A DNA stretch of 64,000 nt from Thalassotalea fonticola (GTDB taxonomy: Bacteria; Pseudomonadota; Gammaproteobacteria; Enterobacterales; Alteromonadaceae): NCBI RefSeq assembly GCF_032911225.1, contig NZ_CP136600.1, positions 4,836,001 through 4,900,000 of the forward strand, read 5' to 3'. Both the position numbers and the translations under genes were made by a program. Below the pieces are notes generated by a model. The model ran no database searches and had not been told where the DNA came from. It saw only the letters and a program-made list of their open reading frames with translations. Positions 63,772 through 64,000 of the stretch are shown piece after piece. Position 1 is the first letter of the stretch. Every line of letters begins with the position of its first letter.

Positions 63772-64000
63772 GGAAGAGCTAATATCTACACTCTGCCCAA
63801 CCAATGGTGAACACATTTACTGCGATAAATGTCAGACCAATGGTAAATGCAGGGTGAAAGAAAAAACTGATAAGCAAATAAACTACATCTTATCCCCTAT
63901 AGACGAGTCTATATTTTTAAAGGCTTGCCCAGGAAGTGGTAAAACCGAAGTTGTAGCTATGAAAGCTGCCTATGAAATATCAAAATGGCAGTCTAATGGA
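63761..64000 (+). CDS. gajB: GajB-like UvrD/Rep helicase, N-terminus only
   Basis: Partial: 80 codons to the window edge. GTG 63761 with GGGGG about ten bases upstream overlaps the gajA-like stop by 11 bases; GTG 63746 is an alternative. The first ~35 residues hold a Cys cluster C-x9-C-x2-C-x5-C (CPTNGEHIYCDKCQTNGKC). The helicase begins with ILSPIDESIFLKACPGSGKT, which contains the Walker A of a superfamily 1 helicase. Position and motif support GajB; the rest is unseen. Confidence 0.82.
   Translation, partial: MTNREELISTLCPTNGEHIYCDKCQTNGKCRVKEKTDKQINYILSPIDESIFLKACPGSGKTEVVAMKAAYEISKWQSNG

Overview
The window reads as the chromosome of a marine gammaproteobacterium of the Alteromonadales, most like the Colwelliaceae (Colwellia/Thalassotalea). 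The base composition is AT-rich. The gene set supports this placement: a psp operon with ycjX/ycjF-like genes, a phhA-phhB/TyrR phenylalanine-tyrosine module, a six-gene TonB2-type operon and large TonB-dependent receptors. The assignment is inference from gene content, since no 16S rRNA is present.

Region 1 (about 1-33,500) is mostly ordinary chromosome. It holds the end of pspA, pspBC and the ycjXF-like pair; phenylalanine hydroxylase, pterin dehydratase, TyrR (with a perfect TyrR box in front of it) and maleylacetoacetate isomerase; and a DUF3014 protein with a PlsC-like acyltransferase. The 4.5S SRP RNA gene follows, with a second incomplete copy 2.7 kb further on beyond a TPR-sulfotransferase. 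Then come priC, a TauE/SafE permease, a TonB-dependent receptor, a TPR/2OG-Fe(II) oxygenase, the DUF3450-TtpC-ExbB-ExbD-TonB-TPR operon, a CBM9/DUF5916 outer-membrane protein, pdxH, an M16 peptidase lipoprotein and a GGDEF/EAL protein.

Region 2 (about 33,700-51,200) looks like stacked integrative material. Degenerate tRNA/tmRNA-3'-end-like sequences occur near 33,704, 40,307 and 51,197, and a decayed P4-type integrase N-terminus lies at 50,907-51,048. The first segment carries a 1,846-residue secreted protein (metalloprotease, metallophosphoesterase, eight almost identical PKD repeats, Fn3) between two ~300-bp direct repeats. The next segment carries small secreted and unknown proteins, a gene-cassette array and a beta-helix lipoprotein.

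Region 3 (about 46,360-64,000) is a defence- and cassette-rich accessory region. Two integrase-less integron cassette arrays (46,575-48,090 and 58,933-61,538) can be recognised from attC sites whose R'' arm is the exact reverse complement of each cassette's own start. Both arrays share the same left and right flanking sequences. Between them is a retron: an ncRNA with a perfect 12-bp a1/a2 inverted repeat, directly upstream of a retron reverse transcriptase fused to a TOPRIM-like domain, with a divergent GIY-YIG protein gene behind a 12-bp dyad. The window ends in a Gabija-like pair: an OLD-type ATPase/TOPRIM nuclease overlapping a UvrD-type helicase that runs off the edge and has an unusual N-terminal cysteine cluster. 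Debris is common here: an IS3 orfA with a stop codon, an NYN-domain pseudogene, a truncated lipoprotein and diverged repeats.

The strongest candidates for new biology are the RT-TOPRIM retron without an adjacent ATPase, the paired cassette arrays with common flanks, and the Cys-cluster Gabija variant.
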